A DNA stretch of 64,000 nt from Arthrobotrys musiformis (taxonomy: Eukaryota > Ascomycota > Orbiliomycetes > Orbiliales > Orbiliaceae): contig JAVHJL010000001.1 in assembly GCA_036971715.1 (NCBI GenBank), positions 2,418,001-2,482,000 on the forward strand, in the 5' to 3' direction. The position numbers and the translations under genes are program-made. The notes below the pieces were generated by a model. It did not search any database, was not told the origin of the DNA, and was given only the letters and a program-made list of their open reading frames with translations. Below, one piece after another: positions 1 through 11,538 of the stretch (position 1 is the first letter of the stretch; every line of letters begins with the position of its first letter).

Positions 1-45
1 TATATATACATCTGGCTAATTATAATTTTTTCAATAGTTCAACAG

Positions 46-1797
46 CAAATGTACCTTGCAAATGTCACTCTGCATGCCCCGGATCCAGATCATCCGCTTA
101 TAATGATGGAGAAGTTTGACGGACTTACCACTAGCCTGGAATGCACTTCTAGAACTCAAATGAAGGTCAAGTTCAAGTCGAAGCCGGCCATGGACCACGC
201 CGTCGCCGCTTGGAAGTGGGTCAACTCCGAGGGAGACGACTACTTCTACTTAATCGCCAATCACCCCACATGCTGCCCCTCTAGTCAAAGAGCCCCGTAC
301 AAAGTCACGGGCGTCAAAATTGACGAGAAGGGACTAGAAACTACACTGACCATTGGCAAAGCGCCATGGAATGAGGTTGCCGGCAATTTCGACCTGACGC
401 TTGGTAGATACGATATCCCCAGCCGCGTCAGAAGACAATTCGAGCCTGCAGCTCTCACAAGGAGATTCTTTGGGCTCGATTCTCTAGCTATCAAGCTCAT
501 AAGTTTCCTTGGTGTGTCACCGGATATGTCATCCCTCAATTCAATCTTCGTGAACCTTGCTACTGGGCAAAAGAGGATGGAGCTGTTTCGTGATCGTTTC
601 CACGAAGACCCGTACGTCCAGATTAATTGCGTCGAGTGCGGTACAAAAGGCGGCATCGAACTCGGTGTCCGAGCAAAAGCCGAAGATGGCGCAGTTAAGA
701 ATTTCGGTCTTTTCGTACAACCCAAGGGACTCGGTGCAAAGCTCGAGCTCGAGGTTAAAGCCCAGGCCACCATGGCCAACCCTATATCTATCACCAAGTC
801 CATTCTGCCGGACGCCGCCATACCCGGGTTTTCGATTCCATATATCTTCACCTTCGGACCTTCCGTTCAGTTTAACGCAGGATTCGATCTCAAACTCGAC
901 GCAGTTGCCAACTTCACCATTGGTGTCGAAGCCATGCTGCCGGATTCTGCCATGATCGGTGTAGATATGGTAGGCAAGAAAACTGGCGTCAGCGGATTGG
1001 AGGGAACCAAAGTGTCTCCTCTGTTCAGAATCAACGACCTTGCCGCTAAGGGCGAAGCCGGTGCCTATATCGGCCCATCACTCGCCTTCGGCGCAAAGAT
1101 TCTCGATAAGTGGAAGTACGAGGGTGCACTTCAACTCAACATGCCTTACGTCGGCGCAGAATTGCACGCAGGGTACAACAAAGACGGATACTGTCCAAAC
1201 GCAAATACTACTGAAAATCAGAAGATCACAACCGGTGTGAAGGGAAAGTTGACCGCCAACATAGAGCTTTGGTTCAAACTGGGTCCACGAGGCGGGTTGG
1301 TCCCGGTTCCAGACTGGGTTCCAGACTACGAAAGAAAGATCTGGGGCCAAGAACACCCGTTCAAACCGTTCTGCGTCCCACTTTGGATCCCTGGGCTCCA
1401 AAACGGTGCCAAGCCCCCTCCGCCATCGAAGACCTTGGAGCTCCCCGGCGATATCACTCAATACAAAACCAGAACTTTCTCCGCCGAGACAACAGCGCCA
1501 CTAGCCCCAGTGACAATAATAGAAGGCCCCGGGCCCGCTATACCAACTTTCAACTTTTCAAACAGTACAACAACGGGGGGCATCGATTCCCTTTTGGAAC
1601 AGGAGTCTCCAACAACATATACATCGTTAGCTGTGACCTCCACTCCATCCCCCACGGATGAAATTTATATTGGCCCAGCAGCCACTACTACCGCTACATT
1701 AACAGCCATCAATGACGACGGTTCCTTCGGTGGGCTTGTTAATCTAGATGATATTCCCTTCATAGACGAGGGTGAGGATGTCACTATACCATTGTGA
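46..1797 (+). CDS. Secreted-type fungal protein, 5'-truncated (DUF7029/DUF7223-like)
   Basis: This is the 3' portion of a gene whose 5' exon, presumably carrying a signal peptide, lies before the window. An intron end is visible: GCTAAT branch-like sequence near 15-20 and the acceptor AACAG ending at 45. The first codon of the exon is CAA, followed by an in-frame ATG at 49 that is probably internal. About 583 residues are readable up to the stop at 1795-1797. The first ~120 residues form a beta-rich block with paired cysteines (HPTCC near residue 73); the middle is a long beta-rich region with a CVECG cluster; the tail is Ser/Thr/Pro-rich with no C-terminal membrane helix. From memory this pattern resembles fungal extracellular proteins annotated with DUF7029 and DUF7223, which have no assigned function. 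That family call is moderate only. No catalytic motif was recognised. Confidence 0.6.
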   Translation, partial: QMYLANVTLHAPDPDHPLIMMEKFDGLTTSLECTSRTQMKVKFKSKPAMDHAVAAWKWVNSEGDDYFYLIANHPTCCPSSQRAPYKVTGVKIDEKGLETTLTIGKAPWNEVAGNFDLTLGRYDIPSRVRRQFEPAALTRRFFGLDSLAIKLISFLGVSPDMSSLNSIFVNLATGQKRMELFRDRFHEDPYVQINCVECGTKGGIELGVRAKAEDGAVKNFGLFVQPKGLGAKLELEVKAQATMANPISITKSILPDAAIPGFSIPYIFTFGPSVQFNAGFDLKLDAVANFTIGVEAMLPDSAMIGVDMVGKKTGVSGLEGTKVSPLFRINDLAAKGEAGAYIGPSLAFGAKILDKWKYEGALQLNMPYVGAELHAGYNKDGYCPNANTTENQKITTGVKGKLTANIELWFKLGPRGGLVPVPDWVPDYERKIWGQEHPFKPFCVPLWIPGLQNGAKPPPPSKTLELPGDITQYKTRTFSAETTAPLAPVTIIEGPGPAIPTFNFSNSTTTGGIDSLLEQESPTTYTSLAVTSTPSPTDEIYIGPAATTTATLTAINDDGSFGGLVNLDDIPFIDEGEDVTIPL

Positions 1798-2157
1798 TGT
1801 ACCCACTTGTAAACGCCCCCTTCATGTAAACAGCCGATTTTTAGCCTCAAACCAAGGCAGATTTCCTTTGTATAGTACTCAGCCATGTACAAACTTGATA
1901 CCCATAACCAATACATTCAACCAGCGTGAAAGTCATCCGCGGTTTTAATTTTAATTCCTCAATTAACGTCCTCCAAAAGGGCCGCATGTTGTATTTTTCG
2001 CGTTGTGATCCAAACGCCAAGCCTGTCCAGTCGCACCAATATTTTTTTCTTCGCGAAAATTCAAAGTAGCGACCGAACTTTTTTTTTTTTTTAAGAAATC
2101 CTCTAACCAGCCGTCGCAAGAACCCCCCACCGTCTACCATACATTCACCTCGAAACC
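1798..2157. other. Intergenic spacer upstream of MAK21
   Basis: This 360-bp stretch holds the 3' end of the preceding gene and the leader of MAK21. A T-run lies near 2079-2092, and the leader before the ATG is C/A-rich, as is common in fungal promoters. No gene, RNA or repeat was seen. Confidence 0.6.
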
Positions 2158-5100
2158 ATGGCGAAAGGCTCAAAGAAGCAGAAGACGGATTCTGCTGCCA
2201 CAGATGCTCCAGCGCAATCTGCCCTCCAAATCCCCGACTCCAATTTCCTCAGCAAATTGACCCAGCGTATCGAGGCAGGCGTGAAGGAATCGAAAGGTCC
2301 GAAATCAAAGAAGGACCATAAAGAGCAAAAACCGAAAGACAAGACCACATCTGCTCCTCCTTCGAAACAAAACGGTGCAAGGATCCAAGTCAATGGCAAG
2401 GCTAGCCAATTCCCCCCGCAAAGCGACGATACACGGGGGAAGAAGCGTGATCGAAGCGGGTCTGTAATCGACAACAAGGCCGCAGCCGTCCCCGTGAAGA
2501 AGACGCATATCAAGTTCGATGACGATGGTGAGACGAAGACGACTACTGTAGAGTCTCCAAAGACCAGCAAGAAAGACAGTACCGCACCTGCGACAAATGG
2601 TAGCAAATCCAAGAAGGATGCTCTGCTCCAAGAAATAATCGCACTGGGTGGGACACAGGAAGATCTTGATCTGGTTGGCGAACTGGATACGGATTCTGAC
2701 GAGGAGGAGACAGTTGTGAAAGAAACGGGAAAAGTAAAAAACGCAACCTCAAAGGACATCGAAGCTTTTATGAAAGAAATTGGGCTCACCGCAGCCGTCT
2801 CAGAAGCTGCCAAGACGGTGGACGAAGCTCAGGTAGCTGAGGAAGAGGGTGAAGAAGAGTGGACAGAGGATGAAAATGACGGAGAGGATGGCTCGGGAAA
2901 TGACGAAGATGAAAACGGGGACGCCGAAAAAGACGAAGAAGAAGATGGAAACGACGACGATGAGCCTGCCAACAAGCCTACAATCCCTATCAAAGCAGCG
3001 CCTCTGCGAGAGCTCACGCAACTACCTACCAAAGGCCCTCTGGTGCTCGACCCACAGCAAGACTGGCATAATATCGTACTACCCGACTTACCTTCCACCT
3101 CTGATACCCCAACTCCATTCATCATTTCCTCGCTACACACACGAGGAAAGGACCTCCTCACCGCCGAAAACAGCGCCTACATGAGCAATAACCTGAAAAG
3201 GGACACCAACCTCCAGTTCTTGTCCCAAATCATGACATCAGGTACGGTGGAGGACAAGATTTCAGCCCTTACGATCGTTTGTACGGATTCGCCGCTTCAT
3301 ACCACAAAGACTCTAGAATCCCTCTTGAATCTCGCTAAGAAGAAGTCGAGGAACCAGACAATCGGTTCTTTAACGGCTGTCAAGGATTTATTCGCCAATG
3401 GTTCAGTTCTTCCCAGCGACAGGAAATTGGTGGCGTTTGCAAAACAACCGATAGCTGAACTTCTCCAGTACGAGAAGTCAAAGGGGACAGATCAGGTCTT
3501 CAAGGCCTATCTCCTCCTATGGACTTTCGAGGATTGGCTTAAAGATTTCTATTTTGAAGTCTTAAAGACCATGGAAATCGTGGCGAATGATGCAGGTGTA
3601 ACATGGGTGAGAATGAAAGCCGTAGACATGGTTTTCGAGCTATTGAGGCAAAAGCCAGAGGGAGAAGTCAACCTCATGAGACTATTGGTGAACAAATTGG
3701 GTGACCCGGACAGAAAAGTTGCATCGAAGACTTCACATTTGCTTCTACAGTTGATGGTTGCGCACCCCGCCATGAAATCAACCATCATCTCCTCGATCGA
3801 ATCGGATGCACTACTGAAATCTAGCAAAAACGCCCATGCAAAATACTACTCTATCATCACACTCAACCAAACCATCCTAACCCGTGCTGACGACTCCGTC
3901 GCCAATCAGCTCTTGAATATATACTTCGCCCAGTTCGCCGATATCCTAGGAGGAGGGGCCAAGAAACCATCGAAACCCATCAAACCAAAGGCAGACGGAA
4001 AACTCTCCAAGAAAGCCAAGAAGAGGCTCGATAAAGAAAAGAAGGATGCCGATTTAGAAGAGGAATCAAATTCTAAATTAATCTCAGCGGTCCTCAGCGG
4101 TGTAAACCGTGCATTCCCATTCGCCTCGATCGATGACGATGTCTTCAACAAGCACCTTGACACTTTGTTCCGTATAACTCACGGTTCAAACTTCAACACC
4201 AGTCTCCAAGCCCTAACGCTCATATTCCAAGTCTCGAATAGCAAGCAGATGGTATCAGACCGTTTCTACCGCTCTCTTTACGAGTCGCTGGTCGACCCTC
4301 GGCTAGCTACCAGCTCGAAGCAGGCAATGTACTTGAACCTCCTGTTCAGGGCCCTAAAAGCCGATCACAAACTCGTCAGAGTCCAGGCCTTCGTCAAGAG
4401 AATTATCCAGACAGCCTCTATGCACCAACCGGCATTCATCTGTGGTGTTTTGTATCTTCTCCGCGAACTAGAAGGAACCTTCCCGACATTGAAGAACATG
4501 CTGGACAAACCTATCGACTATGACAGCGATGAAGAAGTGTTCAGAGACGTGGACGACGAGAGGGACACTGGGGCTCCAAAACCAGAAGAATCCAAGAAGG
4601 AGAGCACCGGATACGATGGAAGGAAACGAGACCCGCTATACGCCAACGCCGACAGAAGCTCGCTTTGGGAATTGGTAAGTTCCAGCACTCCCAGCACTCT
4701 ACACAACCCTCTACGACTAAAAAGACTAACCGCTGCTTGTAAAATAACAGATACCATTCTTATCTCACTTCCATCCCACGGTAGGGCTTTATGCAAACAG
4801 CTTATACGGCGATGCACCCATGCCATCAAAGCCCGATCTATCCCTCCACACACTAACCCACTTCCTCGACCGATTCGTCTACCGAAACGCCAAGGCATCT
4901 TCCACAACCAAGGGATCAAGCATCATGCAGCCGTTGGCCGGCGGCGATACCCGCGGTATGATCTTAAGCACCAAGACCGCAGGCCGCGGCCTCGTCCCCG
5001 TCAACTCAGACGCCTTCTCCAACATGAAAGAAGAAAACGTCAAAGAGGACGAGGTGTTCTTCCACAAATTCTTCACAATGCGGAAGCAAAGCGATGCCTC

Positions 5101-5647
5101 CAAATCGCAGAAGAAGGATAAGAAGAAGAAGACGGATGATGGTGATGAGGACAGTGAATTCGATGATGAGGAAGCTTGGGGTGCTATGGTTGATAGTCGG
5201 CCTGATCTTGATATCGACGCTGATGAGGATGGTGATGTGGATATGGACGACTTTGATGATGATGAGTTGGATGGTATGGATGAGGATATGAGTGACATCG
5301 ACGGTAGCGAAGAGGACGAAGAAGGCGGTATGGGTGGTCTCACAACCGACGCTTTAGGCGAGATGGACGACGAGGATATGAACGAGGATAATAGCGACGG
5401 TGAGGAAGACGAATTCGACGGTTTCGGACTGGACGATTCCGACGCCGAAGCCGGAATCAACAGCGACGACGACGTGCCCTCCGATGTCGATGTAAAACTA
5501 TCGAAGGTTGTGAAACCGGGTAAGGAAGCTACTACGGCTACGAACGCAAGGAAGGAGAGGAGGATGAAGCTTAAGAATTTGCCGACGTTTGCTTCGGCGG
5601 ATGATTACGCTGCCCTTCTTGGGGATGACGACGATGAGGATATGTAA
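2158..5647 (+). CDS. MAK21: Ribosome biogenesis protein Mak21/Noc1 (CBF domain)
   Basis: Two exons, 2158-4674 and 4751-5647, are joined by a 76-bp intron (GTAAGT donor, GACTAAC branch, AACAG acceptor) and give 1137 residues. Yeast Mak21 is about 1025 residues. Noc1/Mak21 pairs with Noc2 in the nucleolus and escorts early 60S pre-ribosomes. A Lys/Ser-rich N-terminus is followed by an acidic tract near residues 221-271. A helical-repeat region follows, and the CBF/Mak21 domain covers roughly residues 720-880. The splice junction restores the conserved block around FLSHFHPTVGLYA. The C-terminus carries a second, very acidic Asp/Glu/Met stretch (about 964-1078) and ends in a basic segment. The start is favoured by the context AAACCATGGC. 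Unspliced, exon 1 reads past the junction into an unrelated frame that stops near 5121, so a single-exon model would be wrong. Confidence 0.95.
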
Positions 5648-6044
5648 ATATATACCCCCTAACATTAAATAATAGGGTTCCATTTGGGTGGTTTGTTTAA
5701 AAAGTTATATTTTGGGCCCAAACGGCATGTATGATTAGAGGCATGAAATAAAACGGTACCACTGGACAGCCTTCAATGCTCCGAATCAAGTTTCTTATTC
5801 TGAGATCTAACCCGTGCACGAGAGCACCGAGCTCAGTTTTACCATTTACTGGGCGCGTTATTCTTATTATTATTCAATTCAGTTGACCCCCAATATATAT
5901 ACTGCTAGCTAGGCTAAGTACTCTTCCAGCCGAAACGGCTAGTGGTGACGCCCACCTCATTCTCGATATACAAAAGCCACATACGGCAGAGAACAAATAG
6001 ACAGCAACATACACACGTGGTGCAGCCTATTTCCTTATAATCCC
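5648..6044. other. Convergent 3' spacer MAK21 / PUT2
   Basis: The two genes end toward each other here. The stretch is AT-rich, with possible polyadenylation-like motifs (for example TTAAATAATAG near 5665). No further gene was seen. Confidence 0.6.
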
Positions 6045-8171
6045 TCAAACCTCATTGCTAGCATAGGTAACACTCTCCATGGCATCGAACTCCTCCTTGA
6101 TACTCCTGACATTCACGAACCTCAACAGCAAGTTCATACTTCCAGCCTTATCGTTCGTTCCGCTGGCACGACCACCACCGAACGGCTGCTGTCCGACAAC
6201 CGCCCCGGTGCTCTTGCAGTTGATATAAAAGTTACCAGCAGCGTCTCTGAGCTTCTCCTCAGCGAACCTGACGACCTCGCGGTCCTTGGCAAATATCGAA
6301 CCGGTGAGCGCGTATCCGCCACCGGTGGCATCGACTGCCTTCAAGATATTCTCGAATTCGGCATCAGGGTAGACGTATGCCGCCAAAACTGGGCCGAAAA
6401 GCTCCTTGTTGAAGAGTTCATGGGTCGGGTCGTCGACTTGGTAGACGGTTGGGTGGATGAAATATCCTTCAGAGTCATCATATTTACCGCCAGTTACCAG
6501 CTGCAATCCCTTTCCGTTTTTGGCATCATCGATGACACCCTTCAGTTTATCGAAGGATCCACGGTGAATGACAGGTCCGATGAAAGTTTGGAAGTCCTCG
6601 CTCGGACCAACCTTCAGGGACTCGGTTTCAGCGATCAATTGCTTCTTGAATTCCTCCCAGACGGATTGAGCGACGTATAATCTGCTCGTGGCGCTGCATT
6701 TCTGGCCGGAATACTCGAACGCACCGCGGACGGTATGCATAACCGCATTCTTGATATCGGCCGATCCGTGGACGACGTGGAAGTTTTTACCGCCGGTTTC
6801 GCCAACGATTCTGGGGTAGGATCTGTACAATCCCTCGCTTACACCCTTTGCGATCTTTCCGTACAAGTGGCGGAAGACGGCGGTGGAGCCTGTGAAGTGC
6901 AAACTGGTGAAGTCCTTGTGGGAGAGGACGGCATCGGTGACGATTTCTGCATCCCCTGGGATGAATTGGATGACGTTAGGTGGAAGACCGGCTTCGAGAA
7001 GGATGTTGTAGAGGAGGTAGTTCGAGTAGACGGCTGCCGGGGAGGGTTTCCAGACGACGACATTTCCCATCAATGCCGGTGCGCATGGCAAATTTGCCGC
7101 AATGGCGGTGAAGTTGAAGGGGGTGATGGCGTAGACGAAACCTTCGAGCGGGCGGTACTCGACTCGACTACCGTTTTTAAGGTTTGTTAGTATAAGATGT
7201 ATCTATACGCGAGAGGAAATTTTTTCAATGTCTCACATACTTCCAGACGCCGGGCGAGTTCTTGATAGGCTGCTGCTTGTATAGTTCTTCAGCATATGCG
7301 CAGTTGAATCTCAAGAAATCAGCACATTCAGCTGCAGCATCGATTTCCGCCTGCCAGGCGTTCTTGCCCTGGCCGAGCATCGTGGCGGCGAGGATATCAT
7401 AACGGTACTTTCCAGCGACCAAGTTGGCGGCCTTCAGGAAGATGGCAGCTCGGTCTGCGAATGGCAATGTAGACCATGCTTCGCGGGCAGCGAGGGCAGA
7501 TGAGATGGCCTCGTTGACATGCTCTTTGGTCGCCTGCGACGCAGTGGCTATGACTTTAGCATGGTGGGAGGGCATATGCTGGGCAACTTTGGCATCGGTG
7601 GTGATCTAGAATGAGAATATAGATAACCCCACATTAGATATCGATCCCTGCACCAAAATACCGGAGGCAATTGGGTTATAACATACCACCTTCCCACCGA
7701 CGACGACGGGAATATCAGTGGTCCCCTTGCTCTTGAGGACATCGAGAGCAGCCTGCAGCTTATTCCTTTCGGCTGTTCCTTTGGCAAAGTGTTGCTATTG
7801 TGGTCGTAATGTATCAGATTAGCCTAAAAATCCCCGCGTTCCACAAGCATCTGCAGCAGCAGCGGCGGTTGGACCGTTTTGATTCGATTCGATACGATCA
7901 AAAGGGACTAAAGTAGGGAAAGTCGGTAGGTAGTTAGTTAACTCACATTGGGCTCGTTCTGGACGGCCGGGAGCTTGAAGGTAGCTAATGTGGACATCTT
8001 GGCTGCGGAGACAGGGCTCAATCGACGGGAAGAATTCGAAAGGGAGGAGGATGAGAAGGTTGAAAGTTTAACTCTGGAGGCGAGTCGACTAGCACTATTG
8101 GCAACAGCGCGAGATCTAACAGTAGCGGCTCCGGAGGCTCTGATGAAGGCAATGCTCGATCGAGACAGCAT
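6045..8171 (-). CDS. PUT2: Delta-1-pyrroline-5-carboxylate dehydrogenase, mitochondrial
   Basis: Four exons on the minus strand: 8171-7947, 7794-7687, 7605-7241 and 7167-6045, encoding 606 residues. The enzyme oxidises P5C/glutamate semialdehyde to glutamate with NAD+, the second step of proline breakdown in the mitochondrial matrix (yeast Put2, Aspergillus PrnC). The first ~58 residues are rich in Arg and Ser and lack acidic residues, as expected of a mitochondrial presequence; a second Met then starts MSTLATFKLP. Junctions restore conserved blocks: NEPN joins QHFAKGTAER, and VWN joins RVEYRPLEGF. The catalytic Glu sits in VGETGGKNF (about 356) and the catalytic Cys in EYSGQKCSA (about 390), both typical of the P5CDH branch of aldehyde dehydrogenases. 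Intron 3 has a perfect TACTAAC branch site. No proline oxidase gene lies nearby. Confidence 0.96.
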
Positions 8172-9483
8172 TTGTCTAGTTCGAGAGGCAGTTTGAAGGT
8201 ATTTATAGGGGAGTCGTTCTCAGAGTGCAAAAACCGGGTCCTGCAGCACTTTAAGACAATTGCAAGCCGGACACTTTTTCTTTTCTTCTTTCCCTGCGTT
8301 AGTATTTGTCTGAGTACTAGCGAGTAACTATCAAGCCAAGTAAGTAAATATACTACTTACTTTTGTACTTTCGTAATAGTAATGGTAATCGTGTCTTATA
8401 AAGTTTGGATCGTTTCGATTTGTGAAGTCGAGCGTGTGTGTGTGACTTACAGCAGCCAATTGCCCTGGCCTGCCGTCGATATGCGGCGGGGTTCAGCCGA
8501 CCGAGCCTTCTTGTCCTTTTGGGGGCATTTTTGCCCCGCAATTTCCGCATGCAGAGGGCAGGGCGATGACATGATGGGCGTGAGCTCCTAGCACGATCAA
8601 AGCTACCGATTGATCAGTCGGCTGCAGTTAGCCAATGGTTAAGTAATAACTTGTCCGAGCTGTGCGCCATGTCCAGGGGAACCCGCAGTACTTGGCTTCG
8701 TGACTACACCGTTTTTTTCGAGGGAGGACGTATGTACAGGGGGGGCCAAGTGCGACTGGAGACGCCATTCTGCTGGCCAATTGCCGAATCCCAAATTATG
8801 CCACTTTCCATATATACAGACATGTATACAGGGGTTAATCCGATCTGTGGCCGCAGTTGATCCGGGCTGCTATATATATTATCTATAATTGTATACAATT
8901 ATTTATGTATATACTAGCAGCCTCGCTCGAGGGCTGGATCGTGATATCGAGAATGACAGTCAGGTACTCTCACAGACCAGATATCTATAGCTATATAGGT
9001 AGACGGGTACCTCTAGATATAGGTATCTAGATGTTCAGCTGCTGTGGAGCAATCAATTGAATGACGTCCAAATGCCTGTGTAACGCGAGCTATCATTACT
9101 CAACTGATATATACACTGCTGACTACGTACAACGTTGACGTCCCGAATAGGAAACCTCAACCTCACCCTCAATTTCAGTATCCGGATTCGATGCTCAACT
9201 AATATCTCATCATGTTGTTTGCAGTGCACATATAAATCAATGCGCAATATCGATAGTTGTAATCAATTGAATTCCGGCGGCACTTGAAGGTTTGTCCTAC
9301 AGCGAAGGATCCGCCAAGAGCTCTGTGCTGTCGCACAAACTGCGCGCAAACAGCCAACCCTTAACTATCATATCAGGCCGCGCCGTAGCCATTATACGCC
9401 TGTTAGTCTTAAAGGAACATCTCCATCTCCAGATCCTTCACATCAACCTCAATTCAAAGACAGGAGGGAAAAGAGCAGGAAAG
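8172..9483. other. Divergent promoter region PUT2 / F-box gene
   Basis: This 1.3-kb spacer separates two divergently transcribed genes. It is AT-rich with many short palindromic TATA/CTAGATA segments, densest near 8870-9030. An open frame continuing the F-box gene upstream to about 9292 lacks an ATG before 9484. No RNA gene or mobile element was seen. Confidence 0.55.
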
Positions 9484-10752
9484 ATGGAGCAAAGGCGGAG
9501 ACTATACGATTACCTAACCAACATTCATCTCGAGCATATGCATGCGGGGCCGATAGACAACCAGGAGATGAGGAGGGTTGTCAACAGAGTGGGCAAATGG
9601 CGCCGGACGATATCAACCAAACGGCAGCCTCAGCAAACCAAACCCGCTCCGACTTTCAACCTACGAGAATTCGAATTCGGATCCACACAAGATTTGGATT
9701 CGACAAGCCCACTTGATGATGGTGATGATAGCTTTATTACACCAAACCTTCGAAATCATAAAAAGAAATACAAGCTCGAACTAGAGGGTTCGACCGTGCT
9801 CATGTCACTCCCTCTCGAGCTCCAATTTATGATCCTCGAGAACTATTTCGATGCCAGTCATCACAGTACCCTCGCCAGCGTCTGCAAACTCTGGAACCAC
9901 ATCATGAAGAATTCAAAAACCGCTCGAGCAAAGCGGTATATCGAATACGACAACAAACCCGATACTTCCAGTATCACTGCGCCAACAATGACACCGATAG
10001 TAGATATTCCCAAGAAATTAAAAATCCACATGGCGCTCTTGATGGATAAAAGTCAACAGTATTTCTTCAAGGATAGCACGAAGAATGACCCATCCGCTGC
10101 TCCCACCACGGATTTTAGTCGTTTTGGCTTGAAAGGCCCGTTCCCGGGTTTGACCATGTTCGCCGAGGATCCGATTGTTATTTTCCCAGACCAGAGTTCC
10201 GGCACCAATTGCAAGGTCGGTGACAAAAAAGGCACCAAAACAACAAATTCATCAATCGAGGGAGAGAAGGATCCAGCGGACGTGAACAGGTTTTGCTTCT
10301 CACAAGAATTCGTCTACAAATATCAAACCACAGGCATGTTCCCATCGCTCCTCGGCGCCGGGTTTCACGGATCCGCCAGACGTATCACCCTCACGACAGA
10401 AAGCACGGTAGGCGACTATACAAAGGCACTAGTCGGCCAAATGAAAGAACTCGCCAAATCGGCCAGGGAAAGGCGATGCTCCGAACTCACAAGATCAACC
10501 CACGACAAACAGGTAATATCGCTCTGGGAACGGCTTACGGCGACCGATGGGCAGTTTTTAGTCCAAGTTGATAACTCTTTCATGTTTTACGAAGGGTACC
10601 TCCTCAATCTTACGCCATGCGAAAAGATGCCTTCTGATTTCCATCAGGATAATTTGTTGCTTGATAGTGAAATCAACTTTTTGGATTTGAATGTTCTCCC
10701 CCCTTCGCGACTATTTACCCGCCATCCTTTCAGCGATTCTGAGGATGATTGA
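9484..10752 (+). CDS. F-box domain protein
   Basis: A single exon of 422 residues. A canonical F-box-like motif covers about residues 107-150: MSLPLELQFMILENYF followed by LASVCKLWNHI, with the Leu-Pro core and the downstream Trp in the expected spacing. F-box proteins bind Skp1 and present substrates to SCF ubiquitin ligases. No WD40, LRR or other recognised substrate-binding domain follows; the C-terminal ~270 residues are unassigned. The region before the F-box is basic and polar and looks disordered. The open frame extends 64 codons upstream without an ATG, so the start is placed at the first ATG (context GGAAAGATGG). The target cannot be inferred. Confidence 0.8.
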   Translation: MEQRRRLYDYLTNIHLEHMHAGPIDNQEMRRVVNRVGKWRRTISTKRQPQQTKPAPTFNLREFEFGSTQDLDSTSPLDDGDDSFITPNLRNHKKKYKLELEGSTVLMSLPLELQFMILENYFDASHHSTLASVCKLWNHIMKNSKTARAKRYIEYDNKPDTSSITAPTMTPIVDIPKKLKIHMALLMDKSQQYFFKDSTKNDPSAAPTTDFSRFGLKGPFPGLTMFAEDPIVIFPDQSSGTNCKVGDKKGTKTTNSSIEGEKDPADVNRFCFSQEFVYKYQTTGMFPSLLGAGFHGSARRITLTTESTVGDYTKALVGQMKELAKSARERRCSELTRSTHDKQVISLWERLTATDGQFLVQVDNSFMFYEGYLLNLTPCEKMPSDFHQDNLLLDSEINFLDLNVLPPSRLFTRHPFSDSEDD

Positions 10753-11538
10753 ACGCATCTGATCGTTTTCTTATACCCCATTCTGCATCTATTTCTTTTT
10801 TTTTCCTTTTGATCACTTTTCTTTTTCTTTTTCTTTCTTTTTTTTTTTAAAAAGCGCATTCTAGCATTGCATTGCGGGATAAGGACTGCATATCATAATA
10901 CTCTTTATTCTTTCTATGTTATTCGGCCCAGCTTGTTTTACAAAATTCAATATCCACAGGCTGCACAGATACTATTCTTGCAATTCATGCAGCCCAAAAG
11001 TTAATTAATACAAAGGTCTTCTATATTGAACAATTGCAGCGCTTGCTCAAGACACTTTAAATAAATAAAATACCCCCAGGTCCCACAAATCTTATTACTA
11101 CTTCCGTCTTAATTGGCTTAAAAAGACAGCTTTGGGTGCCAAGGGAGAGATGTCTCGATAGGGCTCCAGGATCTCGATATGTCGCTATGCCCTCAACAGA
11201 ACGTCCTCACCTTATTAAAACAACAGTGCCTTATTCACACTGCATTAAGTTTTTATCATATTCGTAGCGCGGGGTTAGTTAAGTTAGTAATTGAGTGTGA
11301 GTGTAACACTAGCATCGATATCACCCAAATGCATCGATACAACCTCAGCTTCACAATTCCAACATCTCCCCAACGCATGATCGAGTCCGAATCAATTTAC
11401 CCGTTCTCGCTAACGGCCTGAGATTCCCGACTATCCATCCGAACGGGTGATTATAAATACTCGTCCCTGTAACCCTCCCATCTCGTAGTATCACCTTCCC
11501 TCATCATTTCCCCAAAGTTCTGCCCCAAATAATTAAAA
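10753..11538. other. Spacer between F-box and aldo-keto reductase genes
   Basis: A T-rich stretch follows the F-box stop (10790-10850), then AT-rich sequence. The last 100 bp carry the core promoter of the aldo-keto reductase gene. No gene was recognised; the short open frame at 11179-11421 has no family features. Confidence 0.5.
11452..11459 (+). promoter_or_regulatory. TATA box of aldo-keto reductase gene
   Basis: TATAAATA lies 80 bp before the ATG at 11539 and is followed by a C/T-rich stretch, a normal arrangement for a regulated fungal promoter. No transcript data support it. Confidence 0.5.

Noticed and set aside
9292..9483. N-terminal extension of the F-box protein
   Set aside because: The frame is open, but the first codon is TTG and there is no ATG before 9484.
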